Counted from the stretch's first letter, positions 53,119 through 62,942 are shown. The stretch: DNA of 64,000 nt from Streptomyces cellulosae (GCA_014655195.1 BNBH01000007.1:97151-161150); one strand, 5' to 3'. Program-made: numbers and translations. Notes: generated by a model not told the origin, from the sequence alone.

Positions 53119-54421
53119 TTATGCGGCCGAGAAGGAGGCGGAGGTCTCCGGTGAGGCCGAACTGCCGGTTTCCACGGGCGTGGTCGGGTCATCGGTTTCT
53201 GAGGGCGAGGTGGCGCCGGCCCCCGTCGGCGAGGGCGCCGGCCGCCGAGGGGTGGTCGCGGGCGGCACCGGCCCGGGCGTCGACCCGGTCACCGGCGTCT
53301 CGGGCGCCGTCGTGCTCGGTGTGCCGCCGCCCCCGTCGCCGCCCCGGTCCTGGAGCAGCAGCGCCCCCGCCGACACTCCCGCCCCGGCCAGCGCGGCGAT
53401 CACCAGCGCCGCCACCAGCGCGCCCCGGGTGGGCTGTCGCCGTACGGACCGGCCGTCCGGCGTGGTCTGCGGGGCGGTCTCCGGCACCTCACGCCACACC
53501 GGGTTGCGGCGGCGCGGCGGTTCGCGGTCCGGGAGCAGGTCGAGCGGGGCCGTCTCGGGCGTCCGGCCGGTCGCGAGGAAGACGCGCAGCATCCGTTCGG
53601 CCCGGTCGGCGTCCAGCCGGCGGTCCGGGTCGCGTTCCAGCAGGCCGCGCACCACGGGCAGGATCGGAGCGGCCTGCGCGGGCGGCCGGATCTCGTCGAC
53701 CACCACCGCGTGCAGGATCCCGCTCAGCGAGTCGCGGCGGAACGGCGACTCGCCGCTGAGCGCCTCGCACAGCAGCGCGCCCAGCGACCACAGGTCCGAC
53801 TCGGGCCCGGTCCGCGCGCCCGACATCCGCTCGGGCGCGGTGTACTCGGGCGAGCCGACGAACGACCCGCTCTCGGTGAGCGTGGTCGAACCGGGCATCT
53901 GCGCGATGCCGAAGTCGGTGAGCAGCACCCGGTCGGTGCCGTTCTCCAGCAGCACGTTGGCGGGCTTGAGATCGCGGTGCAGCACCCCGGCCGCGTGCGC
54001 GGCGCGCAGCGCGCCCAGCAGGTCGACGCCGATCCGCGCGGCCTCCGCCGCGTCCACGGGGCCGTCGGACGCTAGCCGGTCGGCGAGGGACGGACCGTCG
54101 ATCAGCTCCAGGACGATGTACGGGCGTTCGTCGTCCTCGACGACGTCGTGCACGACGATGATGTTCGGGTGGCTGAGCTGGGCCAGGGCGCGTGCCTCGC
54201 GCAGGGTGCGTTCGCGCTGCCGCCGGGCCGTCGGCGGCGGTGAGCGTGTCGTCGTAGGGCAGTTCCTTCACCGCGACGCCCCGGCCGAGCAGTTGGTCCG
54301 TGGCCCGCCACACCACGCCCATGCCGCCGCGCCCGAGCAGTGCCTCCAGGCGGTAACGTCCCGCCACGACGCGGGCGTTGGCCCCGTCGGTCCCGTTGTC
54401 CGGCTCCCCCTCGGTCACCAT
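53119..54421 (-). pseudogene. Serine/threonine protein kinase, frameshifted (kinase 2 of 5)
   Basis: ATG 54419-54421 (MVTEGEPDNGTD) opens a normal kinase N-lobe (YRLEALLGRGGMGVVWRATD, VAVKELPYDD), but near 54223-54232 the frame shifts. The remainder (ERTLREARALAQLSHPNI, IVLELIDGPSLADR, HRDLKPANVLL, DFGIAQMPGS) is in another frame and ends at 53119. Total length is 1303 bases, one more than a multiple of three; removing one G from GACGGCC restores a protein of about 433 residues. A membrane helix and a short Thr/Pro/Ser-rich outer tail without a globular sensor close it. This is either a recent inactivating insertion or a sequencing error in a GC run. Confidence 0.82.
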
Positions 54422-54504
54422 GCGCCCATCATGCCCCACCGGATGTGTCCGCTCCGGTACGGCGATTCGGCCAACGGGCGCACATCCGCGCACGCCGGGG
54501 GCGG

Positions 54505-56154
54505 TCAGGGCTCGCGCCAGCCTCTGAGGATCGTCTCGAACTGCTGCATGGTCGTGTCCCAGTCCTCGGCGGGCCCGGCCATGTAGAGGGCGTACTCCAC
54601 GCCGTCGCGCGTGAGATACATGTGGTCCACCGCCCGGTACGGCCCGGGGAACTCGGTGTCCTTGGCGAGCGCGGTCCAGCTGTACTCCAGGCGCGCGGCC
54701 TCGCGGTCGCGGTAGGTCAGGCGTCTCAGCTCGATCTGCTCGTAGTCGACGAGACGCCCGCCGACCTGCTGGTCGAGGTCGCTGAGGTGGTCGAACGGGT
54801 CGTCGTAGTCCGGGGCTTCGTCGGCGGCGATGCGCAGGAAGTGCTTGCCGTCGTCGGGGGTGTAGTCGACCTGCTGGGTCTCCTCGTCGAACACCACCCG
54901 CTCCCAGTCCTCGCCGGGCAGTACGACGGTGAAGCCGAAGGGGTCGCTGCGGCGCACCCACCCCTCGGGCAGGCCGCCGTCGTCGGTCCCCTCCGCGTCC
55001 GGCACGCCGGGCGTCCCCGTGGGCTCGGTGGTCCTGGTCGGTGTCGCCGTGACGCCGCCGCGGTCGTCCTGCTGCTGGAGCACCACCGCAGTGCCCCCGC
55101 CGATGATCGCGGCCAGCGCGACGACCAGGGCGACCGTCCGCCGGCGCGAGCTGCGGCGCTGCACGGTCGGCGCCCCGTACTGCACGGACGTGGAGCCGCT
55201 GTGCGGGCGGGACGGCGTGCCGGTCGGGTACGGCTGTGCGCCCGCGCCGGGGTGCGGTCCTGCCTGGCGGGGCAGCGGGACGTGGGCGCCGACGGCCTGG
55301 GTGGGCACGTACTCCTGCGCCGCGCGGGGCCGGCGTCCCTCCGCGGCCTCGGCGAGCATCTGCTCGGCGGTCGCGGTGTCGGGCCGGGTGGCCGGATCCT
55401 TCCGGAGGAACGCGCCGATGACGGGCGCGAGCGGGCCGGCGTGCCGGAGCGGCTCGGCCTCCTCCTCGACGACGGCCTGCATGGTGGTGAGCGGAGAGGT
55501 ACGGCGGAACGGCGACATGCCCTCCACCGCCGTGTAGAGGGTGGCGCCGAGCGCCCACAGGTCGGACGCGGGGCCGGGGTCGTGGCCGCGGACCCGCTCG
55601 GGCGCCAGGTAGTCGACGGAGCCGACGACCTCGCCGGTGCGGGTGATGGCCGCGTCGCCGTCTATCTGCGCGATGCCGAAGTCGGTGAGCAGCACCCGCC
55701 CGTCCCCGCCGAGCAGCACGTTGCCGGGCTTGACGTCGCGGTGCAGGACACCGGCGGCGTGCGCGGCGCGCAGGGCGCGCAGCACCCACAGGCCGATACG
55801 GGCGGCCTCGCGGGGCTCGACGCGCTCCTGCTCCTTGACGGCGTCGGCCAGCGAGCGTCCCTCGACCAGCTCCATGACGATCCACGGCCGGCCGTCGTGC
55901 TCCAGCACGTCGTGCACGGTGACGACGGCCGAGTGGTTGATCCGCGCGGCGGCCCTCGCCTCCGCGCGGGTGCGGGCCAGCAGGGTGGCCTGTTCGCTGT
56001 CGGAGACGTAGAGCGCGGCGGTGAGTTCCTTGATGGCGACGGAACGGTGCAGCACCTCGTCGTGCGCGCGCCACACCCGGCCCATGCCACCGCTCCCGAT
56101 GGATTCACCGAGCCGGTAGCGGCCCGCGACGAGCGAGCCCTGCATCTGATTCAC
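54505..56154 (-). CDS. Serine/threonine protein kinase with extracytoplasmic sensor domain (kinase 3 of 5)
   Basis: About 549 residues from GTG 56152-56154 (VNQMQGSLVAGRYRLG), 5 bases after CGGGG; TTG 56166 and ATG 56145 are less likely. The kinase domain starts almost at the N-terminus: SIGSGGMGRVWRAHDEVLHR, VAIKELTAAL, HRDVKPGNVLLGGDGRVLLT, DFGIAQIDG and GSVDYLAPERVRG. A Pro-rich linker and a helix (TVALVVALAAIIGGGTAVVL) lead to an outer domain: GLPEGWVRRSDPFGFTVVLP, AARLEYSWTAL and VEYALYMAGPAEDWDTTMQQ. The outer part looks like a PsbP/LpqN-type fold. Confidence 0.92.
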   Translation of the reverse strand: MNQMQGSLVAGRYRLGESIGSGGMGRVWRAHDEVLHRSVAIKELTAALYVSDSEQATLLARTRAEARAAARINHSAVVTVHDVLEHDGRPWIVMELVEGRSLADAVKEQERVEPREAARIGLWVLRALRAAHAAGVLHRDVKPGNVLLGGDGRVLLTDFGIAQIDGDAAITRTGEVVGSVDYLAPERVRGHDPGPASDLWALGATLYTAVEGMSPFRRTSPLTTMQAVVEEEAEPLRHAGPLAPVIGAFLRKDPATRPDTATAEQMLAEAAEGRRPRAAQEYVPTQAVGAHVPLPRQAGPHPGAGAQPYPTGTPSRPHSGSTSVQYGAPTVQRRSSRRRTVALVVALAAIIGGGTAVVLQQQDDRGGVTATPTRTTEPTGTPGVPDAEGTDDGGLPEGWVRRSDPFGFTVVLPGEDWERVVFDEETQQVDYTPDDGKHFLRIAADEAPDYDDPFDHLSDLDQQVGGRLVDYEQIELRRLTYRDREAARLEYSWTALAKDTEFPGPYRAVDHMYLTRDGVEYALYMAGPAEDWDTTMQQFETILRGWREP

Positions 56155-56293
56155 GTTGCCCCGCAATGGTCTTGACAGGGTCAGGGTAGGTACCCCGGCC
56201 CGTCCTGGGAACCGAGGGGGTGCCAGAGAGACCGCACTGTGATGGTTTGTCGCGCCCCCCGCGTCGCGTCTCCCCTCACGGCCGCGCCGGTGG

Positions 56294-58738
56294 TCAGCCG
56301 GTGTGCCGGTACGTGGCGGCAGCCTGCTCGTAGAGCCGTGTCACCTCGTCCCGTTCGCCGGCCGGGCCGCGCACCTGCACCACGTGGTAGCGGCCGTCGA
56401 TCAGCGCGGCGAGGTTGCGCACGTACAGCTCGCCCTGGTCGCCGGTCCAGGTGAACTGGCCCTCGGCCATGACCCGTCCGCCGACCTCGATGGTCTTCAG
56501 ACCGGTGGAGGTGGCCCAGCTGGAGTCGCGGTACGGCTGCAGCTCACGCTCGGCGTCCCGCTGGTAGGCCATCGGGTCGCCGCCGAACTGCTGGGCGCTG
56601 TCGCGGCCGGGCACCACGATGAGCTCGAAGTCGCCCTGGGAGTAGACGACCTGGCCGCTGCCGTTCTTGCCGGTGCGCTGCCAGCCCTCGGCGACGGCGA
56701 CCTCGAAGCCCTCGGGGTCCTTGCGCAGCGTGAAGCCGTCGGCGACCTCGGGACCGGTCGTCTGCGTCTCCGTGGAGCCGGCCGACTCCTCAGGCGTGCT
56801 CTGCTGCCCGTCGCCGCCGCTCGGGGAGCTGTTGCTGTCCGGGCGCGCGTCCCCCGAAGGGCTCGGCGCGGCTCCTCCGGCGGCGCTCGTACGGTCGGCG
56901 GTGGGCGACCCGGTGGCCTTCTCATCCGCCTTCGGCATGAACAGCACCGCGTACGCGATCGCCGCCGCCATGGCGAGCAGCACCAGCAGAAGCAGGGTGC
57001 GGCCGAGGCGGCGCGGTGAACCGGCGCGCGGCGCGGCCTTCTTGTGCCGTCCGTGCCGCGCGGGCAGTCCGGCCCGGCGCCTGCGCACGAGTTCGCCCCG
57101 GCGCCGTATGACCGGCAGACGTCCCGCGTCGACCGGCGGGGCCGCTATGACGTTCAGGCCCGCCTCGGGCTCGGGCGCGGAACGCACCAGGGACCGCAGC
57201 CAGCCGCGCAGCTCCTCGAAGTCGGGTCGCTCGGTGGGGTCCTGGCGCAGCAGCGACTCCACGACGGGCCGCAGCGGGCCGCACTCCTCGGCGAAGGCGG
57301 GCGGCTCGGCGCACACCATCTGCACCAGCTCGGCCGTCGACTCCTCCGGGTAGGGGGCGTGCCCCTGCACGGCGCGGAACAGGAGCGCTCCCAGCGCCCA
57401 CAGGTCGGTGACGGGCCCGATGGGCGGCGCGAGCTGCCAGTTCTCGTGGACGGGGCCTGCCTGCTCGGGCGCCCAGCGCTCGGTGACGGGCCCGACGACG
57501 GCCATCCGCGCCTGCCGGGCGCGCTCGGCGGCCAGCGCGGTGGCGGGGCCCCGGCGTGCGGGGGCGTGCGGGGCGGGCTCGTCCCAGCGGCCGGCGGGGG
57601 TTGCCGCTGATTCGAGGGCGGCCGTTTCGGGTGTGCCGCTCGCCTGGGCGCCGATGCGGGGCGTGGCCCCGTGCCAGCCGGAGGCGGCCACCCCGTACGG
57701 GTCGGCTATCTGCCCCGGGGGCGACGGCGGCGGCTGCTCGGCGCCCTCCTCGGGGGCGGGCCGCGCGCCGGGCAGCGCGCGGGAGCCCTGCTGGGCCTCC
57801 TGGACGCGGGCGGCGGCCCGGGCGCCGGCACGGTAGGCGGCGATGGCCCCGGCCCGCGCCGCCCTCACGTCGCCCGCGCTGTCCAGGGCGCGGGGCGCCA
57901 CCACGGGTGAGAGGTCGCCGGGTCCGCCGGTCCCGCCGCCGCCCGGGAGCCGTTTGGCGCGGGCCTCGATGGCCGCGCGGCGGGCCGCGTCCGGGTCGGG
58001 GTCGGCTGTGAACCCGGGCGGCCAGGCGGGTCCGCGTCCGCCCCCCACTCCGGCGCCCGGGCCGAGCGCCTCGAGCGCCGCGCCCGGCTCCGGTTCATCG
58101 TCGTCGTCGGCGGGCGGCACCGGGTCGTAGCCGCACAGCGCCTCCTCGGCCGCGCCGACCGCGAGGCCGGTGAGCATCACCCGGCCGTCGTCGCAGACCA
58201 GTACCGTGCGCGCGGTGACGTTGCGGTGGACCCAGCCGTGGGAGTGCAGCACCCGCAGCGCGGTGAGCACGTCGGAGGCGACCTCGGCGGCCCGGTACGG
58301 GGACAGCGGCTTCTCGGCGAGCAGCGCGGCCAGCGGGCGCGCGGCGACGTACTCGCTGACGATCCACAGCGAACCGCCCTCCGCGAACACGTCGAAGACC
58401 TGGTCCAGGCGCGGATGGTCGGGCAGGGCCGCCGCGGCCTGCGCGGCCTCGACCGCGCGCCGCACGACCGGGTCGGCGGGCCGGCGCACCGCGCCCCGGC
58501 CACCGCCGGGCACGCCCCTTCCGCGCCGCGCGCCGTCCCGGGAGGTGAACCCCTCGGGCAGCCCCTCGGCGTCCAGCACCTCGGCCTCGACGACCTCCGG
58601 CAGCGGCACCTGCCGGACCAGCACCTCCTGGCCGCTGTAGGTGTCGAAGGCGCGGCTCTCGGTCAGCTCGTACTCGTCGGAGGGGGGCAGGGGCAGGCGG
58701 TAGCGGTCGGCGAGAACCCGTCCCGCATAGTCGTCCAC
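56294..58738 (-). CDS. Pseudokinase receptor with extracytoplasmic sensor domain (kinase-like 4 of 5)
   Basis: An 814-residue protein from GTG 58736-58738 behind GGGGGAGG. The kinase fold is recognisable (DQVFDVFAEGGSLWIVSEYV, LTALRVLHSHGWVHRNV, VTDLWALGALLFRAVQGHAP, LRQDPTERPDFEELRGWLRS) but catalytic residues are gone: no glycine loop, Arg42 where the ATP-binding Lys should be, HRN (171-173) for HRD, and LTGLAVG where DFG should be. About 240 Ala/Pro/Gly/Arg-rich residues replace the activation segment. A helix (TLLLLVLLAMAAAIAYAVLF, about 578-600) precedes an outer domain with EGFEVAVAEGWQRTGKNGSG and DGRYHVVQVRGPAGERDEV. The protein probably acts as an allosteric or scaffold receptor for its active neighbours. 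Confidence 0.88.
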   Translation of the reverse strand: MDDYAGRVLADRYRLPLPPSDEYELTESRAFDTYSGQEVLVRQVPLPEVVEAEVLDAEGLPEGFTSRDGARRGRGVPGGGRGAVRRPADPVVRRAVEAAQAAAALPDHPRLDQVFDVFAEGGSLWIVSEYVAARPLAALLAEKPLSPYRAAEVASDVLTALRVLHSHGWVHRNVTARTVLVCDDGRVMLTGLAVGAAEEALCGYDPVPPADDDDEPEPGAALEALGPGAGVGGGRGPAWPPGFTADPDPDAARRAAIEARAKRLPGGGGTGGPGDLSPVVAPRALDSAGDVRAARAGAIAAYRAGARAAARVQEAQQGSRALPGARPAPEEGAEQPPPSPPGQIADPYGVAASGWHGATPRIGAQASGTPETAALESAATPAGRWDEPAPHAPARRGPATALAAERARQARMAVVGPVTERWAPEQAGPVHENWQLAPPIGPVTDLWALGALLFRAVQGHAPYPEESTAELVQMVCAEPPAFAEECGPLRPVVESLLRQDPTERPDFEELRGWLRSLVRSAPEPEAGLNVIAAPPVDAGRLPVIRRRGELVRRRRAGLPARHGRHKKAAPRAGSPRRLGRTLLLLVLLAMAAAIAYAVLFMPKADEKATGSPTADRTSAAGGAAPSPSGDARPDSNSSPSGGDGQQSTPEESAGSTETQTTGPEVADGFTLRKDPEGFEVAVAEGWQRTGKNGSGQVVYSQGDFELIVVPGRDSAQQFGGDPMAYQRDAERELQPYRDSSWATSTGLKTIEVGGRVMAEGQFTWTGDQGELYVRNLAALIDGRYHVVQVRGPAGERDEVTRLYEQAAATYRHTG

Positions 58739-58890
58739 GTTGCCTCCCCCGGCACTACGGTCGGTCAGTTCCGTTCCCCGGACGGCCCGTTCCCGCTCCG
58801 TACGGTCCGCAACCACTCACGATACGTGCCGGAGGCAACCCGCAGAGAGGGGATGCCACATCTGGAGTCCCGATCCGCGGGCCGGGCGGA

Positions 58891-60873
58891 TCAGGACTTC
58901 GGGCGGAACGTCTCCGTCAGCGTCCGCCACGTGTTCTTGCGCTGCGCGCCGTCCCACGCGTCGGCCTTGGCCGTGTACATCAGCCCGTACCCCAGACCGT
59001 CGTTGACGACGGTGCCCCGGTCCACCGAGCGGTACGTGACGCCGCCGTCGACGTAGGTGAACTCCCAGTCGGCCGTCTTCCAGCCGCGGTACTCCACCGC
59101 CGCGATCCGTATGCGCTTGTACTGGGGACGCACCATGGAGCGCTCCTGGTTCGTCCAGTCGGCGACCGGGTCGTCCTTGGGCGTGGTGGTCCAGCCGATG
59201 AGCAGCTTCTGGCCGTTCGGTCCGGTGAAGCGGTCGCCGGCCGCGTCCGACGACTTGAACTTCCAGCCGGCGGGCAGGCCGATCGAGTACCCCTGCCGGC
59301 CCCGGTGCGTCGTGGCCGCCCGGGCCTTGCCCGCTCCGCCGTCACCGGCGTCCGCGGAGCTGCCGGGCGCGGTGCCGCCGGTGGAGCTGGGGGTGGATCC
59401 GGTGCCCGCGTCCGTCCCGGTGGACGCGGTGGCGGAGCCGTCGGTGCCGGTGCCGTCCTCGTCGTCCTTCCTGGTCTCGGCGCTGGGGGTGCTCTCCGCC
59501 ACGGTCGAGCCGCCGCCGGCGCCCTGGGCGCCCTTGCCGTCCTCGTCGCCGCCGAGGGTGAGGGCGAGGACGACGCCGATCACGGCGAGCACCACGACCA
59601 GCGCGATGACGACCAGCGTGCGGCGCGGCACCACGTCGGTGATGGACGCGCGCGGCGCGGGCCGGGCGGGCAGGTCCGGCGGGGTCATCACGGGCCAGCC
59701 CGAACTGCGGCCGCCGGTGGTCGCGTTGGCGTCACGCGTCCTTGCGGGCGCCCCGGCTGCGGGGCTCGCGGTGGTCGCGGACCGCGCTGCGGCCGGGGTG
59801 CGGGTCGCCGAGGCGGACGCGGACGTGCCCGACTTGGCGCGGGCGGTGCCGGCCGCACCGGCCGCCACGGCGGCCTTGCGCACGGAGCGCAGCGCGCCGC
59901 GCAGCTTCTCCGCGGCCTCCTCACCCCGCTTGGCGCCGCTGTCCCGCGTGCCGCCGGGCTGCTCGGGCAGCGGCACGACGCGGGTGGCGTCGGCCGGCTG
60001 TCCGTGGGCGGCCTTGGTGTCGGGCGCGCTGAGAACGGCGGTCAGCATGGCCCGCGCGGCACGGTCGTCGAGCCGCTGGGCCGGATCCTTGTTGAGCAGG
60101 CCGTGGATGACGTCCCGCAGGGGTCCGGCGTTCTTCGGCTCCTCCAGCGGCTCGGTCATCACCGCCGTGAGCGTCGCGATCGCGGAGCCCTTGTCGTACG
60201 GCGGGGTGCCCTCGACCGCCGCGTACAGCAGGCCGCCGAGCGACCACAGGTCGGCGGCGGGACCGGGCTTGTGCCCGCGGGCGCGCTCCGGGGAGATGTA
60301 CGAGGGGGCGCCGACGAGCATGCCGGTCGAGGTGATGGAGGGGTCGCCCTCGACCTGGGCGATGCCGAAGTCGGTGAGGACGACACGGCCGTCGTCGGCG
60401 ATCAGCACGTTGGACGGCTTCACGTCGCGGTGCAGGATGCCCTCGCGGTGCGCGGACCGCAGCACGTCGAGGACGGCGAGCCCGACCTCGGCGGCGCGGC
60501 GCGGCTCGAGGAGGCCGTCCTCCCGGATGACCTCGGCGAGCGACTTGCCCTCGACGAGCTCCATGACGATCCAGGGACGGTCGTCCTCCTGGACCACGTC
60601 GAACACGGTCACGGCACTGGTGTTGCGGATCCGCGCGATCGCCTTGGCCTCGCGCAGCGTCCGGGTGATCAGCCGCCGCTTCTCCTCCTCGTCGATGTTC
60701 GCCGGGAAGCGGAGCTCCTTGACGGCGACCGTACGGCCGAGGGTCTCGTCCTCGGCCCGCCACACCGTCCCCATGCCGCCGCGGCCGAGCACATCTCCCA
60801 GCCGGTACCGCCCGGCGAGGAGACGTGCGCTCTTGTCCTGACGGGATGTCCCCGCCCGCTCCGCCTCCGACAT
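58891..60873 (-). CDS. Serine/threonine protein kinase with extracytoplasmic sensor domain (kinase 5 of 5)
   Basis: About 660 residues from ATG 60871-60873 (MSEAERAGTSRQDK), behind GAGGGG; ATG 60885 is possible. The kinase domain is complete: VLGRGGMGTVWRAEDETLGR, K52 in VAVKELRFPA, HRDVKPSNVLIADDGRVVLT, DFGIAQVEGD and GAPSYISPERARG. A 140-residue Ala/Thr/Arg-rich linker, a helix (TLVVIALVVVLAVIGVVLAL) and a Ser/Thr/Gly-rich stalk follow. The outer domain shows RQGYSIGLPAGWKFKSSDAA, VEYRGWKTADWEFTYVDGGV and DGLGYGLMYTAKADAWDGAQ. It is the most upstream of the five and probably the first gene of a kinase operon. Confidence 0.94.
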   Translation of the reverse strand: MSEAERAGTSRQDKSARLLAGRYRLGDVLGRGGMGTVWRAEDETLGRTVAVKELRFPANIDEEEKRRLITRTLREAKAIARIRNTSAVTVFDVVQEDDRPWIVMELVEGKSLAEVIREDGLLEPRRAAEVGLAVLDVLRSAHREGILHRDVKPSNVLIADDGRVVLTDFGIAQVEGDPSITSTGMLVGAPSYISPERARGHKPGPAADLWSLGGLLYAAVEGTPPYDKGSAIATLTAVMTEPLEEPKNAGPLRDVIHGLLNKDPAQRLDDRAARAMLTAVLSAPDTKAAHGQPADATRVVPLPEQPGGTRDSGAKRGEEAAEKLRGALRSVRKAAVAAGAAGTARAKSGTSASASATRTPAAARSATTASPAAGAPARTRDANATTGGRSSGWPVMTPPDLPARPAPRASITDVVPRRTLVVIALVVVLAVIGVVLALTLGGDEDGKGAQGAGGGSTVAESTPSAETRKDDEDGTGTDGSATASTGTDAGTGSTPSSTGGTAPGSSADAGDGGAGKARAATTHRGRQGYSIGLPAGWKFKSSDAAGDRFTGPNGQKLLIGWTTTPKDDPVADWTNQERSMVRPQYKRIRIAAVEYRGWKTADWEFTYVDGGVTYRSVDRGTVVNDGLGYGLMYTAKADAWDGAQRKNTWRTLTETFRPKS

Positions 60874-61235
60874 GCGTCCCCTCATGCAACCCGCCCTGAC
60901 AGAGCCTTCATTGTCCCTCACCCGGCAACCGCCCGACGCCCAGGGTGCCCCTGTCCGCCCACCGGACACGGCGGGCGGAGAGGCGGGGGGACGAAGCGTT
61001 GCTCCACTCTGCCGGACGGGTCCCGACAAAGCCGGTATCCGAAGCGTGCGGATTCGGTCAGGAGTGGGCGGCCCTGACGCGCCGTCGCCCAGGTCGGAGG
61101 GAGTACGGGGGCGCCGGACCCCGCCCGCCTCCACCCCGGAACCGGCCGCACACATGGCCGAGTTGCACCCGCCAGGCGGGCTGGGGCCACCGGGCGCGCT
61201 GGGGCCACCGGGCGGGCCGGGGGCCGCCGGACGGG
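60874..61235. other. Intergenic region between glpD and kinase 5
   Basis: About 360 bases. It holds an 18-bp tandem repeat next to the glpD stop and presumably the kinase promoter further right. No gene is supported. Confidence 0.45.
61176..61230. repeat. Three tandem copies of an 18-bp GC repeat
   Basis: GCGGGCTGGGGCCACCGG (61176-61193), GCGCGCTGGGGCCACCGG (61194-61211), and a diverged 19-bp third copy (61212-61230), ending 5 bases from the glpD stop codon. Confidence 0.75.
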
Positions 61236-62942
61236 TTACAACGGCACGATGTCCGGCGCCCCCAGCCGCGCCGCGTCCGCCGTCAGGTCGTCGGGCTGCC
61301 GCTGCGACTCCCGCTCGGCCTCCACCCGCTTCTCGTAGTACTGCACCTCGCGGTCGATCTGGTCGCTGTCCCAGCCCAGCACGGGCGCCATCAGCTCGGC
61401 GGCCTCGCGGGCGCTGCGCGTGCCCCGGTCGAACGTCTCGATGGATATGCGGGTGCGCCGGGTGAGGACGTCCTCCAGGTGGCGCGCGTCCTCGTGCGAG
61501 GCGGCGTAGACGACCTCGGCGCGCAGATAGTCGTCTGCGGCCCGCAGCGGTTCGCCCAGGGACGGGTCGGAGGCGACGAGGTCCAGCACCTCCTCGGAGA
61601 GCGACCCGTACCGCTGGAGCAGGTGCTCCACCCGGACCGGGTGGAGGCCGGTGCGAGCGGCCGTGCGGGCCCGGCCGTTCCACAGGGCGTGGTAGCCCTC
61701 GGCGCCCACCAGGGGAGTCTCCTCGGTGACGCAGTCCGCCACGCGCAGGTCGAGCCCGTGCACCGCGGCGTCCACGGCGTCCTTGGCCATCACCCGGTAC
61801 GTCGTGAACTTGCCGCCCGCGACCACGACCAGGCCGGGGACCGGGTGGGCGACCGTGTGCTCACGGGACAGCTTGCTCGTGGCGTCCGACTCGCCGGCGA
61901 GCAGCGGGCGCAGGCCCGCGTACACCCCCTCCACGTCGTCCCGGGTGAGCGGCACCGCGAGGACGGAGTTCACGTGCTCCAGCAGGTAGTCGATGTCGGC
62001 GCTGGACGCGGCCGGGTGCGCCTTGTCGAGATCCCATGCCGTGTCGGTGGTGCCGACGATCCAGTGCCGGCCCCAGGGGATGACGAACAGCACGGACCTC
62101 TCCGTGCGCAGGATCAGCCCGGTGCTCGAGTGGATGCGGTCCTTGGGCACGACCAGGTGGATGCCCTTGGAGGCCCGCACGTGGATCTGGCCGCGCTCGC
62201 CGACCATCGCCTGGGTGTCGTCGGTCCACACCCCGGTCGCGTTGACCACCTGCTTGGCGCGGATCTCGTACTCGCCGCCGCCCTCCACGTCCTGCACGCG
62301 GGCGCCGACGACCCGCTCGCCCTCGCGCAGGAAGCCGGTGACGCGGGTGCCGTTGGCCGTCAAGGCGCCGTACGCCGCCGCCGTGCGCACGAGGTTGAGG
62401 ACGAACCGTGCGTCGTCCACCTGGGCGTCGTAGTACTGCAGGGCGCCGACCAGCGCGTCCTTCTTCAAGCAGGGCGCGACACGCAGGGCGTGACGGCGGC
62501 TCAGGTGGCGGTGCACGGGGAGGCCCCGTCCGTGGCCGTGGGTCATCGCCATGGCGTCGTAGAGCGCGACGCCCGTCCCGGCGTAGAGCCGCTCCCAGCC
62601 CTTGTGCTGCAGCGGGTAGAGGAACGGCACCGGACGCACGAGGTGCGGGGCGAGCTTCTCCAGGAGCAGCCCTCGTTCCTTCAACGCCTCGCGGACGAGG
62701 TCGAAGTCCAGCATCTCGAGATAGCGCAGGCCGCCGTGGATCAGCTTGCTGGAGCGGCTGGAGGTGCCCGACGCCCAGTCACGCGCCTCGACCAGTCCGG
62801 TGGACAGGCCGCGTGTCACCGCGTCGAGCGCCGTGCCCGCGCCGACCACTCCGCCGCCCAGCACCAGCACGTCCAGCTCGCGCTCCGCCATGGACGCCAG
62901 TGATTCGGCGCGCCGCGCCGGCCCCAGTGTCGCTGTCCTCAC
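61236..62942 (-). CDS. glpD: Glycerol-3-phosphate dehydrogenase (FAD, respiratory)
   Basis: Oxidises glycerol-3-phosphate to dihydroxyacetone phosphate and passes electrons to the respiratory chain at the membrane. The start is placed at GTG 62940-62942 (VRTATLGPARRAES) because GGGAGG lies 5 bases upstream; GTG 62975 has no ribosome site. The protein is 568 residues. Motifs: VLVLGGGVVGAGTALDAVTR (FAD), SSRSSKLIHGGLRYLEM, LFVIPWGRHWIVGTTDTAWD, and VVAGGKFTTYRVMAKDAVD, the second FAD signature. The C-terminal helical domain (VEHLLQRYGSLSEEVLDLVA) is typical. No glpF/glpK neighbours are in the window. Confidence 0.95.
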   Translation of the reverse strand: MRTATLGPARRAESLASMAERELDVLVLGGGVVGAGTALDAVTRGLSTGLVEARDWASGTSSRSSKLIHGGLRYLEMLDFDLVREALKERGLLLEKLAPHLVRPVPFLYPLQHKGWERLYAGTGVALYDAMAMTHGHGRGLPVHRHLSRRHALRVAPCLKKDALVGALQYYDAQVDDARFVLNLVRTAAAYGALTANGTRVTGFLREGERVVGARVQDVEGGGEYEIRAKQVVNATGVWTDDTQAMVGERGQIHVRASKGIHLVVPKDRIHSSTGLILRTERSVLFVIPWGRHWIVGTTDTAWDLDKAHPAASSADIDYLLEHVNSVLAVPLTRDDVEGVYAGLRPLLAGESDATSKLSREHTVAHPVPGLVVVAGGKFTTYRVMAKDAVDAAVHGLDLRVADCVTEETPLVGAEGYHALWNGRARTAARTGLHPVRVEHLLQRYGSLSEEVLDLVASDPSLGEPLRAADDYLRAEVVYAASHEDARHLEDVLTRRTRISIETFDRGTRSAREAAELMAPVLGWDSDQIDREVQYYEKRVEAERESQRQPDDLTADAARLGAPDIVPL

